A stretch of DNA of 64,000 bases from Arthrobacter sp. MYb213 (GTDB lineage: Bacteria; Actinomycetota; Actinomycetes; Actinomycetales; Micrococcaceae), in contig NZ_PCQA01000007.1 in assembly GCF_002979915.1 (NCBI RefSeq), positions 124,001 to 188,000 on the forward strand. Reading direction: 5' to 3'. The notes beneath the pieces were generated by a model, which was not told where the DNA came from, did not search any database, and was given only the letters and a program-made list of their open reading frames with translations. Below, in pieces: positions 1 through 8,800 of the stretch. A program made the position numbers and the translations under genes. Positions within the stretch are counted from its first letter, which is position 1, and every line of letters begins with the position of its first letter.

Positions 1-2
1 TA

Positions 3-920
3 GAAAATCGTGGCCTGCCCGAAGAGATCCGTGACAGTTCCGCCGAACAGCGGCAGTTATGGCAGTACGGATCGACGCTGGCAGATCTCGGGGCGCAAGC
101 TAAAGCTCTGGCCGCGGTGGCAGATAAAAAAACCACCCCGGCACTCAACGAGCTAAGTTCCACGCTGAGTTATGGCGCGCAGCTGACCGGACAATTGAGT
201 TTCGATGACCAACCCGAGGTTGAATTGGCGCAAGCTTTCACCCCGGCAGCGCTCTTGGAACTCACTACGAAAGTCGCACAACTCAGTACCGAGCTTCCAA
301 CTCTGCCAGCTGATCAAAGTCACTTGGGTGGAGCACTGACCGAATTGGCGTATCAATCAAATCTTCAGGCGCGCAGCGCGCTGCGCACGGTGGCGTCGCA
401 AAAGAGTGTTAATCAGTTGCCCACCCCGCTGGTTGTCGGCGCCGGAGATACCGCAGGAGAGCCAGTTGGCTGCCTGACGAATCTGGCCCTGTTACCCACC
501 ACCTCCGAAATTACCGATCCGGCACTAACCGATGACGTGTTGGTGGCCCGGGCCTTAGACCGTGGTTATGCCTTGGACTACACCTTGCAATTACTGGCCG
601 CTCGCGGCTCCGCTGATCAGGCACCTAAAATCGAAGAACGCCGCGCAAAACTTAACACTGAAATTCGCTCGGTGCGTTCGGTCTTGCCCGATAACTGTGC
701 AGATCTCCGACAACCGGCCTACGTCTTACCGCAAGATGGTCTGAAAGACCTCAGCTCGGTGACCACCGCCGCGGAAGAAGACTTTGTCGCCCAGCTGGTG
801 CTGGCCTCTGGTGCTTCTGCAGATCGCGCGCAGGACACCTTGGCGAAGACTACCTGGCAGGTCCTGCTAGATCAGCGCGTACGCGGACTAAACCTGCAGC
901 TATTAGATCCGGTTAAATAA
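3..920 (+). CDS. DUF4439 (ferritin-like) domain protein, 5' end outside window
   Basis: An open frame runs in from the window edge (the codon before position 3 is cut) and stops with TAA at 918-920; no start is visible, so this is the C-terminal about 305 residues. The last 130 residues (motifs ALDRGYALDYTLQLLAARG, RQPAYVLP, then a helix ending QVLLDQRVRGL) look like the actinobacterial DUF4439 domain, a helical ferritin-like fold of unknown role usually found near proS. Nothing in the visible part shows metal ligands I can name. Family assignment is by pattern; function unknown. Confidence 0.6.
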   Translation, partial: ENRGLPEEIRDSSAEQRQLWQYGSTLADLGAQAKALAAVADKKTTPALNELSSTLSYGAQLTGQLSFDDQPEVELAQAFTPAALLELTTKVAQLSTELPTLPADQSHLGGALTELAYQSNLQARSALRTVASQKSVNQLPTPLVVGAGDTAGEPVGCLTNLALLPTTSEITDPALTDDVLVARALDRGYALDYTLQLLAARGSADQAPKIEERRAKLNTEIRSVRSVLPDNCADLRQPAYVLPQDGLKDLSSVTTAAEEDFVAQLVLASGASADRAQDTLAKTTWQVLLDQRVRGLNLQLLDPVK

Positions 921-1037
921 CTCGCAGCACCGATGGCGCTCCATACGATGCTGTGAACTTACCTGCTCAGAATGATGTCCGCATCTGCTCCGCTATGACA
1001 AGATGCTCTTAACTGCACGAATATTTTAGGAGGGTCA

Positions 1038-1121
1038 GTGACTATATTCCTCGGCGGCGCTTACGCCTCCGCGCTGAATGCACGTTCGCTGACTACCTTC
1101 ACTGCACCCACAAGACCTTAG
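1038..1121 (+). CDS. possible 27-residue leader ORF before the sensor kinase
   Basis: A GTG at 1038 sits four bases after a near-perfect ribosome binding site (AGGAGGG, 1028-1034) and opens a 27-codon frame ending TAG at 1119-1121, 12 bases before the ATG of the kinase gene. The peptide starts MTIFLGGAYASALNA and has no recognisable domain. Its strong binding site contrasts with the weak one of the kinase, so it may couple or tune kinase translation. It is equally possible that this site belongs to nothing; coding status is an inference. Confidence 0.35.
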   Translation: MTIFLGGAYASALNARSLTTFTAPTRP

Positions 1122-1133
1122 AAAGTCGTTGCC

Positions 1134-2411
1134 ATGGTTGCTCCGCCGGGTTCAGGTCCCACCCAAAATGCCCCGAGATTTCCAATTCGTTCCCAAGCCA
1201 GTCTTTCCATGCTTGATCGAGTGAAGGCCCTAATTCGTACCGTCACGTGGCAGCGCTCAATCATTGCTCTTGCCGGCTTTCTCCTCGAAATGTATGTCTG
1301 GTACGCGCGAAATCCTAGTGAGTTTAGCGGCTCCGTTTCCGTGTGGATCATCGCAGGGGTTTCTTTCTTGGGATACTGCACACTGGTGTATTCACGTTCC
1401 TTTGTACCGGCCTATCTGACGATGATGGCGCTGAGTACCGTTTGCCTCTTCGTGCCCGGAGCCCCGACCATGATGATCGGGTTCCTGATAGCGCTCTTTT
1501 TTCTCGCCAGGCATCTCCCACCTCCACGTGCCTATCTGGCCCTGCCAGCCGCGATTATCCCGATCCTCACTGCCTCTTTTGCCTCCACGAAGCTACAGCT
1601 TTTGAGTAATTTCACCTCGGCGCTTCCCAGCTTCTTTGTGATGACCCTGTTGGTACTCTCAGTGTGGTTTTCCGCTGTGGCCTTGTCGCGTTATGAACAC
1701 GCTTTGCGTACCGAACGTGCGTGGGCCACCCAGGCTCGCGAAGAAGCCACCATCATGGAACGTCTGCGGATCAGCCGTGATCTGCACGACAGTGTGGCGC
1801 ATTCGCTGACCGCAATCGTGTTGCAAACCGCGGGCTTGCGCACCGTGCAACGCACCAAGTCCCGAATGGTGGATTTGGACGCCGCGTTGGCGGACGTTCA
1901 AGAAACCGCAGAGCAAAGTATCCGAGAACTCCACCGGCTACTGGGAATGTTGCGCAGCGAAGACGCTAAAGATCTTGGGTCGTTGCCGCGCGAGCTAGAT
2001 GACATCGCAGAGCTCATCGACGCGGCTCGGGCTGCAGGCGTAGAGATTTCAAAGAAAGTTACCGGCACCGAGTGTCCCATCGATCCAAGTATTGGCCACG
2101 CAGGCTACCGGGTGGTGCAAGAAAGCCTGTCAAATGTTATGCGCCATGCTGGGCAAGGTGCGAAGGCAACGGTTGAAATACACTGGGATCCGTTGTCATT
2201 AACAATTGTTGTCCGCTCAGTTTCTGGTGCGGTTAAAGCTCCGGGGCTCTCCGGAGGATTCGGACTCTTGGGATTGCACGAACGCGTCACCATCAGTGGT
2301 GGCACCTTAGTCGCTGAACCAACTAAAGACGGTTTCTGGGTCAAGGCAGTATTACCTGCCAAGAGTGATCAGGACTCGCGCGAGCAAACCCCGATAGACG
2401 ATGCTGGGTGA
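1134..2411 (+). CDS. sensor histidine kinase, NarX/LiaS-like (HisKA_3)
   Basis: Membrane sensor kinase of 425 residues. Hydrophobic segments between about residues 42 and 185 form a multi-pass N-terminal sensor with little outside the membrane. It is followed by a dimerisation helix carrying the phospho-accepting H218 in the motif RDLHDSVAHSL, typical of HisKA_3 kinases, and a C-terminal HATPase with an N-box around VVQESLSNVMRHA and a glycine-rich GFGLLGL box. It would phosphorylate the regulator encoded 16 bases downstream. An ATG at 1209 (residue 26) is an alternative start because the first 25 residues look unstructured. The signal cannot be told from sequence. Confidence 0.9.
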   Translation: MVAPPGSGPTQNAPRFPIRSQASLSMLDRVKALIRTVTWQRSIIALAGFLLEMYVWYARNPSEFSGSVSVWIIAGVSFLGYCTLVYSRSFVPAYLTMMALSTVCLFVPGAPTMMIGFLIALFFLARHLPPPRAYLALPAAIIPILTASFASTKLQLLSNFTSALPSFFVMTLLVLSVWFSAVALSRYEHALRTERAWATQAREEATIMERLRISRDLHDSVAHSLTAIVLQTAGLRTVQRTKSRMVDLDAALADVQETAEQSIRELHRLLGMLRSEDAKDLGSLPRELDDIAELIDAARAAGVEISKKVTGTECPIDPSIGHAGYRVVQESLSNVMRHAGQGAKATVEIHWDPLSLTIVVRSVSGAVKAPGLSGGFGLLGLHERVTISGGTLVAEPTKDGFWVKAVLPAKSDQDSREQTPIDDAG

Positions 2412-2427
2412 AAGGTAAGTCGACGAA

Positions 2428-3153
2428 ATGAATACCGAAAATTCCAGAACTCTTCCGGCGCAGCTCAAGACTAAAACGCGCGTGCTAATCGTGGACGATC
2501 AACACATGGTCCGGGCCGGTATTTCCATGCTACTTTCGGCAGAGCCGGACATTGAAGTTGTTGCTGAGGCTGGATCAGGTACCGAAGCACTCTCAATGGC
2601 CCGGGAGTACGCCGTCGATGTGGTGCTTATGGATGTCCGCATGCCTGGCATTGATGGTGTCCAAGCGACGCGGAAACTTGTTCAAGAAACACGTGAGTCC
2701 AGTGATCAGCTGATCCGGGTGCTGATCATGACGACCTTTGACGACGAAGAAATTGTAGCTCAAGCCTTGCAGGCCGGGGCCAGCGGATATCTGCTCAAAC
2801 ATGCTTTGCCTACCGAAATTTCCGTCGCGATTCGGCGTGTGGCGGCCGGTGAAACGTGGTTGGATGCCACGGCCGCAACCCGACTCGTTAACCGAATTCG
2901 GGCAAGCTCCACGGACCTTCCCGATGTCTCAACTTTATTGACCCGGCGTGAACAGGAAGTTCTGCGGTTAGTGGCCGCTGGTATGTCTAACCACGAAATC
3001 CGAGACTTGCTGGTTCTCAGCGAGGCCACGGTGAAAACACATGTTGCCCGGATTCTTTTCAAAACTGGTTCACGGGATCGAGCGTCGGCGGTCGCGTTGG
3101 CTTATCGTTCAGGTTTTACCCTGCCAGATGACCCGGTTCCTAAACGAAGCTGA
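2428..3153 (+). CDS. response regulator, NarL/FixJ family
   Basis: 241 residues. Receiver domain at about 18-135 with acidic pair D23/D24, phospho-acceptor D69 in VVLMDVRMPG and a conserved lysine in YLLKHALP; C-terminal LuxR-type helix-turn-helix at about 165-228 (LTRREQEVLRLVAAGMSNHEI, then SEATVKTHVARIL). It is the partner of the kinase just upstream and forms a two-gene operon with it. Expected to be a DNA-binding transcription activator once phosphorylated. Target genes are unknown; the divergent TSUP gene and the kinase operon itself are possibilities only. Confidence 0.92.
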   Translation: MNTENSRTLPAQLKTKTRVLIVDDQHMVRAGISMLLSAEPDIEVVAEAGSGTEALSMAREYAVDVVLMDVRMPGIDGVQATRKLVQETRESSDQLIRVLIMTTFDDEEIVAQALQAGASGYLLKHALPTEISVAIRRVAAGETWLDATAATRLVNRIRASSTDLPDVSTLLTRREQEVLRLVAAGMSNHEIRDLLVLSEATVKTHVARILFKTGSRDRASAVALAYRSGFTLPDDPVPKRS

Positions 3154-3340
3154 GTGTTCCCCGTGAAAGATACCGTGCTGGTATGACGCGGCTGACTCAT
3201 AGTTTTGAGATCCTTAAATGAACGTCAGATTATTCCGCTCAAAGTAGGGAATTTTCTGGCACAGCGGGAACTGTTGTTACCAACAAAAATCGTCCTAGAA
3301 GACGGTCAGCTTTCGCGGGCACCTGCAAAGAGGGAGAAGG

Positions 3341-3493
3341 ATTGGTTGTGGCAATACAACCAATTCGGCTCTTCAAGCCGCACCGGCCTATGGGGATGGG
3401 TCGGGGCTGGTTGATGTTGATTCTAGGTAAGGCAATATGGGGACATTGCCTCCAGAGACTGTCGGTTCACTTTTGAGCGAACCGACAGTTTTT
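3341..3493 (+). ncRNA. candidate structured RNA: five consecutive hairpins ending in a terminator
   Basis: No convincing gene lies between 3154 and 3621. In it, read on the plus strand, are hairpins with arms 3341-3349/3356-3364 (9 perfect pairs), 3366-3370/3376-3380, 3382-3388/3405-3411 (one G-U pair), 3431-3436/3445-3450, then the terminator at 3458-3493. Such density suggests a small RNA or a structured 3' UTR of the response regulator transcript. I recognise no known family; it does not look like 6C RNA, tmRNA or RNase P. A 69-codon frame at 3205-3414 overlaps but resembles no protein. Confidence 0.35.
3458..3493 (+). terminator. rho-independent terminator
   Basis: Perfect 11-bp stem (3458-3468 with 3479-3489) around a 10-base loop, followed by TTTTT at 3489-3493 on the plus strand. 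It ends transcripts of the two-component operon or of the candidate RNA. Confidence 0.85.
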
Positions 3494-3621
3494 GGTTAAG
3501 CAACTGAACGGTGTCGATGCTCCCCCAAAATTGCTTGGAGACGTTTACTTCTTCATGGATTCCACGTCCCAGTTCCGCTGTGTCTGGACTGCGCACCAGA
3601 GTGCGATGAGCTTTAGCCCGA

Positions 3622-4449
3622 CTAGGCGAATAACATGTCGGAACCCAGTTTGAGAATCAAGGCGCACACCACAATCACGAAGATGATCCGAATGAACTTA
3701 CTGCCCTTGGATATTGCCATGCGAGCGCCGAGGTAGCCACCGGCCATATTCATCACGCCCATAGCCAAGCCGAGCCCGAAAACAACGTGCCCAGCGGGAA
3801 TGAATAAAACCAACGCGCCAAAGTTAGTGGCAAGATTGACGATCTTTGCTTTGGCCGAAGACTGTAAGAAGTTGTAGCCGAGCACCGTGACCATCGCGAT
3901 GATCAAGAATGATCCGGTGCCGGGGCCAATCATGCCGTCATAACCGCCGATAATCAGACCGATCAGAATTGCACGCAGGTAATGACCGCTGCCTTGATAC
4001 CGTAGTTTGCTTAGCTCTCCGGCTGCGGGTTTAAAAATTGTAAAGGCCAACACCGCTACGAGAGCAGCAATAATAATCGGCTGGATCCACTGTTCTGGAA
4101 GTACCGTCGCAATGGCCGCTCCCCCGAAGGCACCAAGCATCGCCATCAACGCCATGGGGATAGCGGTCTTTAGATCCGGACTAGTTCGCCGGTAATACGT
4201 AATAGCACTGGTTGTTGTGCCAAAAATTGAGCCCAACTTATTTGTAGCTAAGGCCTGCACCGGACTCATTCCGGGAAAAAGCAGCAGCGCGGGCAACTGG
4301 ATCAATCCCCCACCACCGACAACCGCGTCAATCCAGCCCGCCGCGAACCCTGCTAGTAAAAGCAGGATCAGCGACGTCCAATTGAATTCAAGACCGTCAA
4401 GTGACAAAAAGGAAAAAATCTCCTGCACCGCGCTGCTACCTCTATTCAT
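3622..4449 (-). CDS. TSUP (TauE/SafE) family membrane permease
   Basis: 275 residues with about eight hydrophobic segments and the two-repeat layout of the TSUP family: the N-terminal repeat carries VGGGGLIQLPALLLFPG and LATNKLGSIFGT, the second carries GGYDGMIGPGTGSFLI. The family exports or imports sulfur-containing or organic anions (sulfite, sulfonates, sulfoacetate) across the cytoplasmic membrane; substrate cannot be predicted here. It is convergent with the upstream two-component operon and lies 25 bases downstream of proS on the same strand. The N-terminus up to residue 20 is hydrophilic, so a later start is possible. Confidence 0.85.
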   Translation of the reverse strand: MNRGSSAVQEIFSFLSLDGLEFNWTSLILLLLAGFAAGWIDAVVGGGGLIQLPALLLFPGMSPVQALATNKLGSIFGTTTSAITYYRRTSPDLKTAIPMALMAMLGAFGGAAIATVLPEQWIQPIIIAALVAVLAFTIFKPAAGELSKLRYQGSGHYLRAILIGLIIGGYDGMIGPGTGSFLIIAMVTVLGYNFLQSSAKAKIVNLATNFGALVLFIPAGHVVFGLGLAMGVMNMAGGYLGARMAISKGSKFIRIIFVIVVCALILKLGSDMLFA

Positions 4450-4474
4450 TTATTACTGAGTAAATGCACCGGTG

Positions 4475-6262
4475 TTAAGCGGTCAATTCCTCCACGACAT
4501 CGGTCACTGCCACGTCGCGGCGTTCGCCGGTCGCACGGTCCTTGACCTCAACGACTCCGTCGGCAAGTCCGCGGCCAACTACCACGATGGTTGGCACACC
4601 GATGAGCTCTGCATCGGAGAACTTCACACCAGCGGAGACCTTCGGACGGTCATCAAAAATGACCTCCATGCCCTTGGCTTCGAATTCCTTGGCGAGATTG
4701 TCGGCTGCTACCAAAAGCTCTTCACCCTTGCCTGTCACCACAATGTGGATGTCCGCCGGAGCAACCTGCTTAGGCCAGGCCAGACCATTGTCATCATGAT
4801 AAGCCTCGGCTAGCGCCGCCACCGCACGGGTGACACCGATTCCGTAGGAACCCATGGTGACTACGGAAAGCTTGCCGTTCTTATCCAAAACCTTCAGGTC
4901 CAAGGACGCAGCGTACTTACGGCCGAGCTGGAAGATATGTCCCATTTCGATACCGCGCTCGGTGCGTAGTGGTCCAGAACCATCCGGTGCTGGGTCGCCT
5001 TCGCGAACCTTAACTGACTCGATGGTGCCGTCAAAGGAGAAGTCACGTTCAGCCACAAGCCCGAAGACGTGCTTGCCCTTTTCATTGGCACCGGTAATCC
5101 AGCTGGTTCCGGAAACAATGCGTGGATCTACAAGGTAGATGATGCCACTGGAAGCTTCGGTCCCAAGTACTTGCTGGTCTAGTCCGTTGCCTGGGCCAAT
5201 GTAACCCGCGATCAGTTCCGGGTGCTTCGCAAGGTCTTCGGCGTTAGCCGCTTCGACAGCCACTTCACCGTTGATCTCCAACGCAAGGCCGATGGTTGCT
5301 TCGGCACGCTTCAAATCGACCTGACGGTCACCGGGGATACCGATAACAACCACGTGACGGTTGCCTTCTGGATCAATGACAGCGACAACAACGTTTTTCA
5401 GGGTGTCAGCTGCGGTCCATTGGCCTTCGGCGCGCGGGCGCAGCTGGTTAGCCGCCTCAACCAAGGTCTCGATGGTTGGGGTATCGGGGGTGTCCAGTAC
5501 TTCGAAAGCCGCAGCGTCGCTGAAATCAATGGCGTCAGGGACCACTGTGGTCACTGCTTCAACGTTCGCGGCATAACCGCCTGGCGAACGCACGAAGGTA
5601 TCTTCGCCTACCGCTGTTGGGTGCAAGAACTCTTCAGACTTGGACCCGCCCATGGCACCGGCCTGCGCGAACACAGGAACAACTTCAAGACCCAAACGTT
5701 CGAAGATTCGCACGTAGGCGCCTCGGTGCGCAACATACGCTTCGTCGAGGCCCTCATCATCAATGTTGAAGGAGTAAGAATCCTTCATGATGAATTCGCG
5801 ACCACGCAATAGACCCGCACGTGGACGAGCTTCATCACGGTACTTGTTCTGAATCTGGTACAGGTACGCCGGAAGGTCCTTGTACGAGGAGTACAAGTCC
5901 TTGACCAACAAGGTGAACATTTCCTCATGGGTCGGAGCCAGTAGGTAATCGGCTCCCTTACGGTCCTTCAGACGGAACAGGCCTTCGCCATATTCAGTCC
6001 AGCGACCGGTCTGCTCATAAGGTTCACGCGGTAACAATGCCGGGAAGTGAACTTCTTGGGCGCCAATGGCGTTCATTTCTTCACGAACAATGGCCTCTAC
6101 CCGAGCAAGCACCTTCAAGCCCAGTGGCAGCCAGGTGTAAATGCCCGGCGCTGCGCGGCGAATGTACCCGGCACGAACTAGCAGCTTATGGCTGTCTACT
6201 TCTGCTTCAACGGGATCTTCGCGCAAGGTGCGCAGGAACAGGGTGGAAAGCTTCAAAACCAC
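4475..6262 (-). CDS. proS: prolyl-tRNA synthetase
   Basis: 595 residues, the normal length of the bacterial (INS-containing) class IIa enzyme that charges tRNA-Pro. Visible features are the N-terminal catalytic core with [19 protein letters not shown], class II motif 2 ([23 protein letters not shown] region, residues about 142-166), an editing insertion domain at about 220-400, motif 3 ([16 protein letters not shown]), and the C-terminal anticodon-binding domain ([20 protein letters not shown]). The start is a GTG at 6262, matching the usual [17 protein letters not shown] start of actinobacterial ProS. No T-box leader is visible upstream. Confidence 0.97.
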   Translation of the reverse strand: MVLKLSTLFLRTLREDPVEAEVDSHKLLVRAGYIRRAAPGIYTWLPLGLKVLARVEAIVREEMNAIGAQEVHFPALLPREPYEQTGRWTEYGEGLFRLKDRKGADYLLAPTHEEMFTLLVKDLYSSYKDLPAYLYQIQNKYRDEARPRAGLLRGREFIMKDSYSFNIDDEGLDEAYVAHRGAYVRIFERLGLEVVPVFAQAGAMGGSKSEEFLHPTAVGEDTFVRSPGGYAANVEAVTTVVPDAIDFSDAAAFEVLDTPDTPTIETLVEAANQLRPRAEGQWTAADTLKNVVVAVIDPEGNRHVVVIGIPGDRQVDLKRAEATIGLALEINGEVAVEAANAEDLAKHPELIAGYIGPGNGLDQQVLGTEASSGIIYLVDPRIVSGTSWITGANEKGKHVFGLVAERDFSFDGTIESVKVREGDPAPDGSGPLRTERGIEMGHIFQLGRKYAASLDLKVLDKNGKLSVVTMGSYGIGVTRAVAALAEAYHDDNGLAWPKQVAPADIHIVVTGKGEELLVAADNLAKEFEAKGMEVIFDDRPKVSAGVKFSDAELIGVPTIVVVGRGLADGVVEVKDRATGERRDVAVTDVVEELTA

Positions 6263-6816
6263 GCGGGGGCGTCCTTTTCCGTCCGTCGACTCCCGAGGCG
6301 TTTTCGGGTGCCGACCAGCTATGCAAAATCAAATGGGTTTCGGCCACAATCTCGACCATCTTCAATCCTACCGCTTCCCGCCACTTGCCAATAAATTCAA
6401 GGGATACGAGAGGTCGGGTTTCGCCGACAACGGCCTATAAAAGACCTCGGCGGAGCCGTTTTCTACATGCCAATAACCTCATTCTTCGGTTCCATTTTCT
6501 TGATCCTTGCTACTAGAACCCGTTTTTGCGTTTCTTCGGTCACTTTTAGTGTGTGTCTGAAGAGACTTCAATGCTCGGATGACAAATTCCCGGAGTCATT
6601 GGGTGAGAGGAATTCAACAGCCCTAATTCTCTGGAAAGATACCTTCGGTTATTTTAAGTTGCCTAAGCTCTCACTACTTTGAAGCGAGCTCACGTCTCGT
6701 CCCGATAGCCCGGCTTTGACGACAAATTCAATTGACCCTGAAAATAGTATTCAGACCACTCTATTTCAAATGAAATTCAGGAGAAAGACCCTTAGCGTGA
6801 ATTCAGCACATGCACA
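6263..6816. other. 554-bp stretch without a recognisable gene
   Basis: Lies between the start of proS and the end of the flavoprotein gene. It must hold the proS promoter on the minus strand. Short frames (for example 6467-6682 plus) have no family likeness or good ribosome binding site. I looked for T-box landmarks (AGGGTGGNACCGCG-like antiterminator) and found none. Confidence 0.5.
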
Positions 6817-6861
6817 GCGGGCCCGGAGAAAGTACGTAGTTCGTACTTTCTCCGGGCCCGC
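6817..6861 (-). terminator. long perfect hairpin after the flavoprotein gene
   Basis: A 20-bp perfect stem (6817-6836 with 6842-6861) with a 5-base loop, 28 bases past the stop of the minus-strand flavoprotein gene. There is no run of T on either side, so termination or mRNA 3'-end protection is inferred from position and stability only. Confidence 0.6.
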
Positions 6862-6889
6862 CTGAACCAAGGTTCAAAGGGAGCAGAAC

Positions 6890-8686
6890 TCAGGATCGGT
6901 GATAGGTTTCGGCGAGTGCATAAACCGGGGTGGATATGCCCTCGTATCTAGCCTTGAGTTGTAAGCCCAAATATTTGGAGTAGTGCCGTGACTGATGCAG
7001 ATTCCCACCGTGGAACCACAAGTTTTTAACCTTGGTGGGTTTCCACATATTGCGCAGTTCTCCCTGCCAAGGTCCGGGGTCTTTAGCAGTATCTGAGCCA
7101 AGTCCCCAGCATTTGCCGACTTCGTCAGCTACTTCTTGCGAGATCAGTCGAGCTGCCCAACCGTTCATGGAACCATAACCGGTGGCGTAAACAACAGCGT
7201 CAGCTGGCAGTTCAGTTCCATCGACCAGCACGACACTGTTTTCCGTAAGGTGGGACACTTCCCCTTTGGCCAGTGCAATAGAGCCATCGGCAACCAGCTC
7301 ACTGGCACCGATATTGATGTAATAGCCAGAGCCACGACGTAAGTACTTCAAAAAGAGTCCCGAGTCGTCATCACCGAAGTCGAGATCAAACCCTGCGTCC
7401 TCTAGGGATTGGTAGAAATCTGCGTCTTGCTCACGAATCTGGGCGAAGGCTGGTTTATGGAACTCGGGAAGAACCCTGTATGGGATAGAGGCAAAGATTA
7501 GGTCTGCTTGATTATGGTCAATTCCCGCAGCTAAAGCTTCTTCGGAATATAGCGGACCGAGTACGTTGTTCATTAGCGACTCTGAACGGACAATATGCGT
7601 GCTCGAGCGTTGCACCATGGTGGGGTGCGCACCGTTTTGAACTAGATCTGCGCAGATGTCATGCGCGGAATTATTAGCGCCAATCACCACGACGTTTTTA
7701 CCTGCAAAACGTTCACCGCCGGAGTGTTGTGATGAATGGTTCTGCTCGCCGGTCAATATCTCAGCTCCAGGATATTGCGGGACATTAGGAATACCCGACA
7801 TTCCCGTCGCGATGACTAACTGCGTGGGGCGTAAGGTCAGTGGCACGCCATCACGTTCAACCTCTACGATCCACCCTTCTCCTTCTGGATCTTGCTTGGC
7901 GCTAGTTGCTTCGGTCAGTGACCAGTAATTCAGTTCCATGAGCTTTGTGTAGCTTTCCAGCCAGTCGCCCATTTTGTCTTTGGGAGTGAATACTGGCCAG
8001 TGATCGGGGAACTGGATGTAAGGCATATGGTCATACCAGACTGGATCATGCAGGGCCAGCGAATGATACCGTGAGCGCCATTGGTCACCTGGCCGTGCCA
8101 GCTTGTCGATAACCAGTGCTGGCACGCCCATCCGTTTGAGCCGAGCGGCCAAACCAATACCACCTTGTCCGCCGCCGATAATAAGCGTGTAGGGCTGCTC
8201 GGTGATTCCCAGCGATTGCTGTTCGGCGATACGGCGGTCCAACCAATTTTCTTTGCTCATGCTCGAACCGTGCTCCGCCCCCAGTTCACGGCGGGCACCG
8301 GCAGGTTCGGGATGCTCACGCAGTGATTGCGCGGTGCTGAGCATGGTCCAGCAACGACCATCGCGTAAGCGAAGGAGACCAAGGCCTTCAAAGGCGTCGT
8401 TGTGAAAGGTAAACCAGGCTTCAATAACCCCGTCAGCATTCGCAGCACTGGTGATCTCCAGATTTCGTGGCCAAGCACCGCGTTCGACTCCGAGCAGCAT
8501 CTTCGCAATGTCTTCCCGCCCTTCGCTGGTGTGCAGGTTCCAGGTCAACGAAGCGAGATCTCGCCAGTAGCATTCGTCACCGAACAGCTGCACAGCTTCT
8601 TGCACATCACCTGCGTCAAGCGCTCGTTGCAACCCTTGGCACCACTGTTGAGCTTGCGTTAGCGGATCGTTGTTCGCCATTCTCAT
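6890..8686 (-). CDS. NAD(P)/FAD-dependent monooxygenase (FMO-like) with N-terminal NTF2-like domain
   Basis: About 598 residues. The first 130 residues (AGDVQEAVQLFGDECYWRDL and following) resemble a SnoaL/NTF2-like fold, followed by a flavin monooxygenase: FAD-binding GGGQGGIGLAARL, the Baeyer-Villiger/FMO-like fingerprint region with HSSQHSGGERFAGK, the NADPH-binding VVVIGANNSAHDI, and the late motif VVYATGYGS. Such enzymes hydroxylate or oxygenate small organic substrates with NADPH and oxygen; the substrate is unknown. ATGs at 8686 and 8680 are both possible starts. Transcribed in the same direction as, and 114 bases after, the GAF regulator gene, which probably controls it. Confidence 0.8.
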   Translation of the reverse strand: MRMANNDPLTQAQQWCQGLQRALDAGDVQEAVQLFGDECYWRDLASLTWNLHTSEGREDIAKMLLGVERGAWPRNLEITSAANADGVIEAWFTFHNDAFEGLGLLRLRDGRCWTMLSTAQSLREHPEPAGARRELGAEHGSSMSKENWLDRRIAEQQSLGITEQPYTLIIGGGQGGIGLAARLKRMGVPALVIDKLARPGDQWRSRYHSLALHDPVWYDHMPYIQFPDHWPVFTPKDKMGDWLESYTKLMELNYWSLTEATSAKQDPEGEGWIVEVERDGVPLTLRPTQLVIATGMSGIPNVPQYPGAEILTGEQNHSSQHSGGERFAGKNVVVIGANNSAHDICADLVQNGAHPTMVQRSSTHIVRSESLMNNVLGPLYSEEALAAGIDHNQADLIFASIPYRVLPEFHKPAFAQIREQDADFYQSLEDAGFDLDFGDDDSGLFLKYLRRGSGYYINIGASELVADGSIALAKGEVSHLTENSVVLVDGTELPADAVVYATGYGSMNGWAARLISQEVADEVGKCWGLGSDTAKDPGPWQGELRNMWKPTKVKNLWFHGGNLHQSRHYSKYLGLQLKARYEGISTPVYALAETYHRS

Positions 8687-8800
8687 CACTTCAATTCTTC
8701 GGGAGTCCGGGAAATGATGCGGCAATATTGCCGCGCTGAAGCAAGACTATGAGCTGGGTCACAAAAAGAAAGTGTTGCAATAGGTTGCAACTATCAAAAA

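Noticed and set aside
3205-3414. 69-codon plus-strand frame after the response regulator
   Set aside because: No family likeness or hydrophobic pattern, and its second half lies in the hairpin-rich stretch, so I treat the stretch as RNA rather than protein.
3341-3493. 6C RNA or RNase P
   Set aside because: No C-rich loops and none of the conserved RNase P blocks.
5222-5812. 196-codon plus-strand frame
   Set aside because: Lies fully inside proS on the other strand; reads as a shadow of the gene.
6263-6816. T-box or other riboswitch before proS
   Set aside because: No specifier loop or antiterminator consensus could be found.
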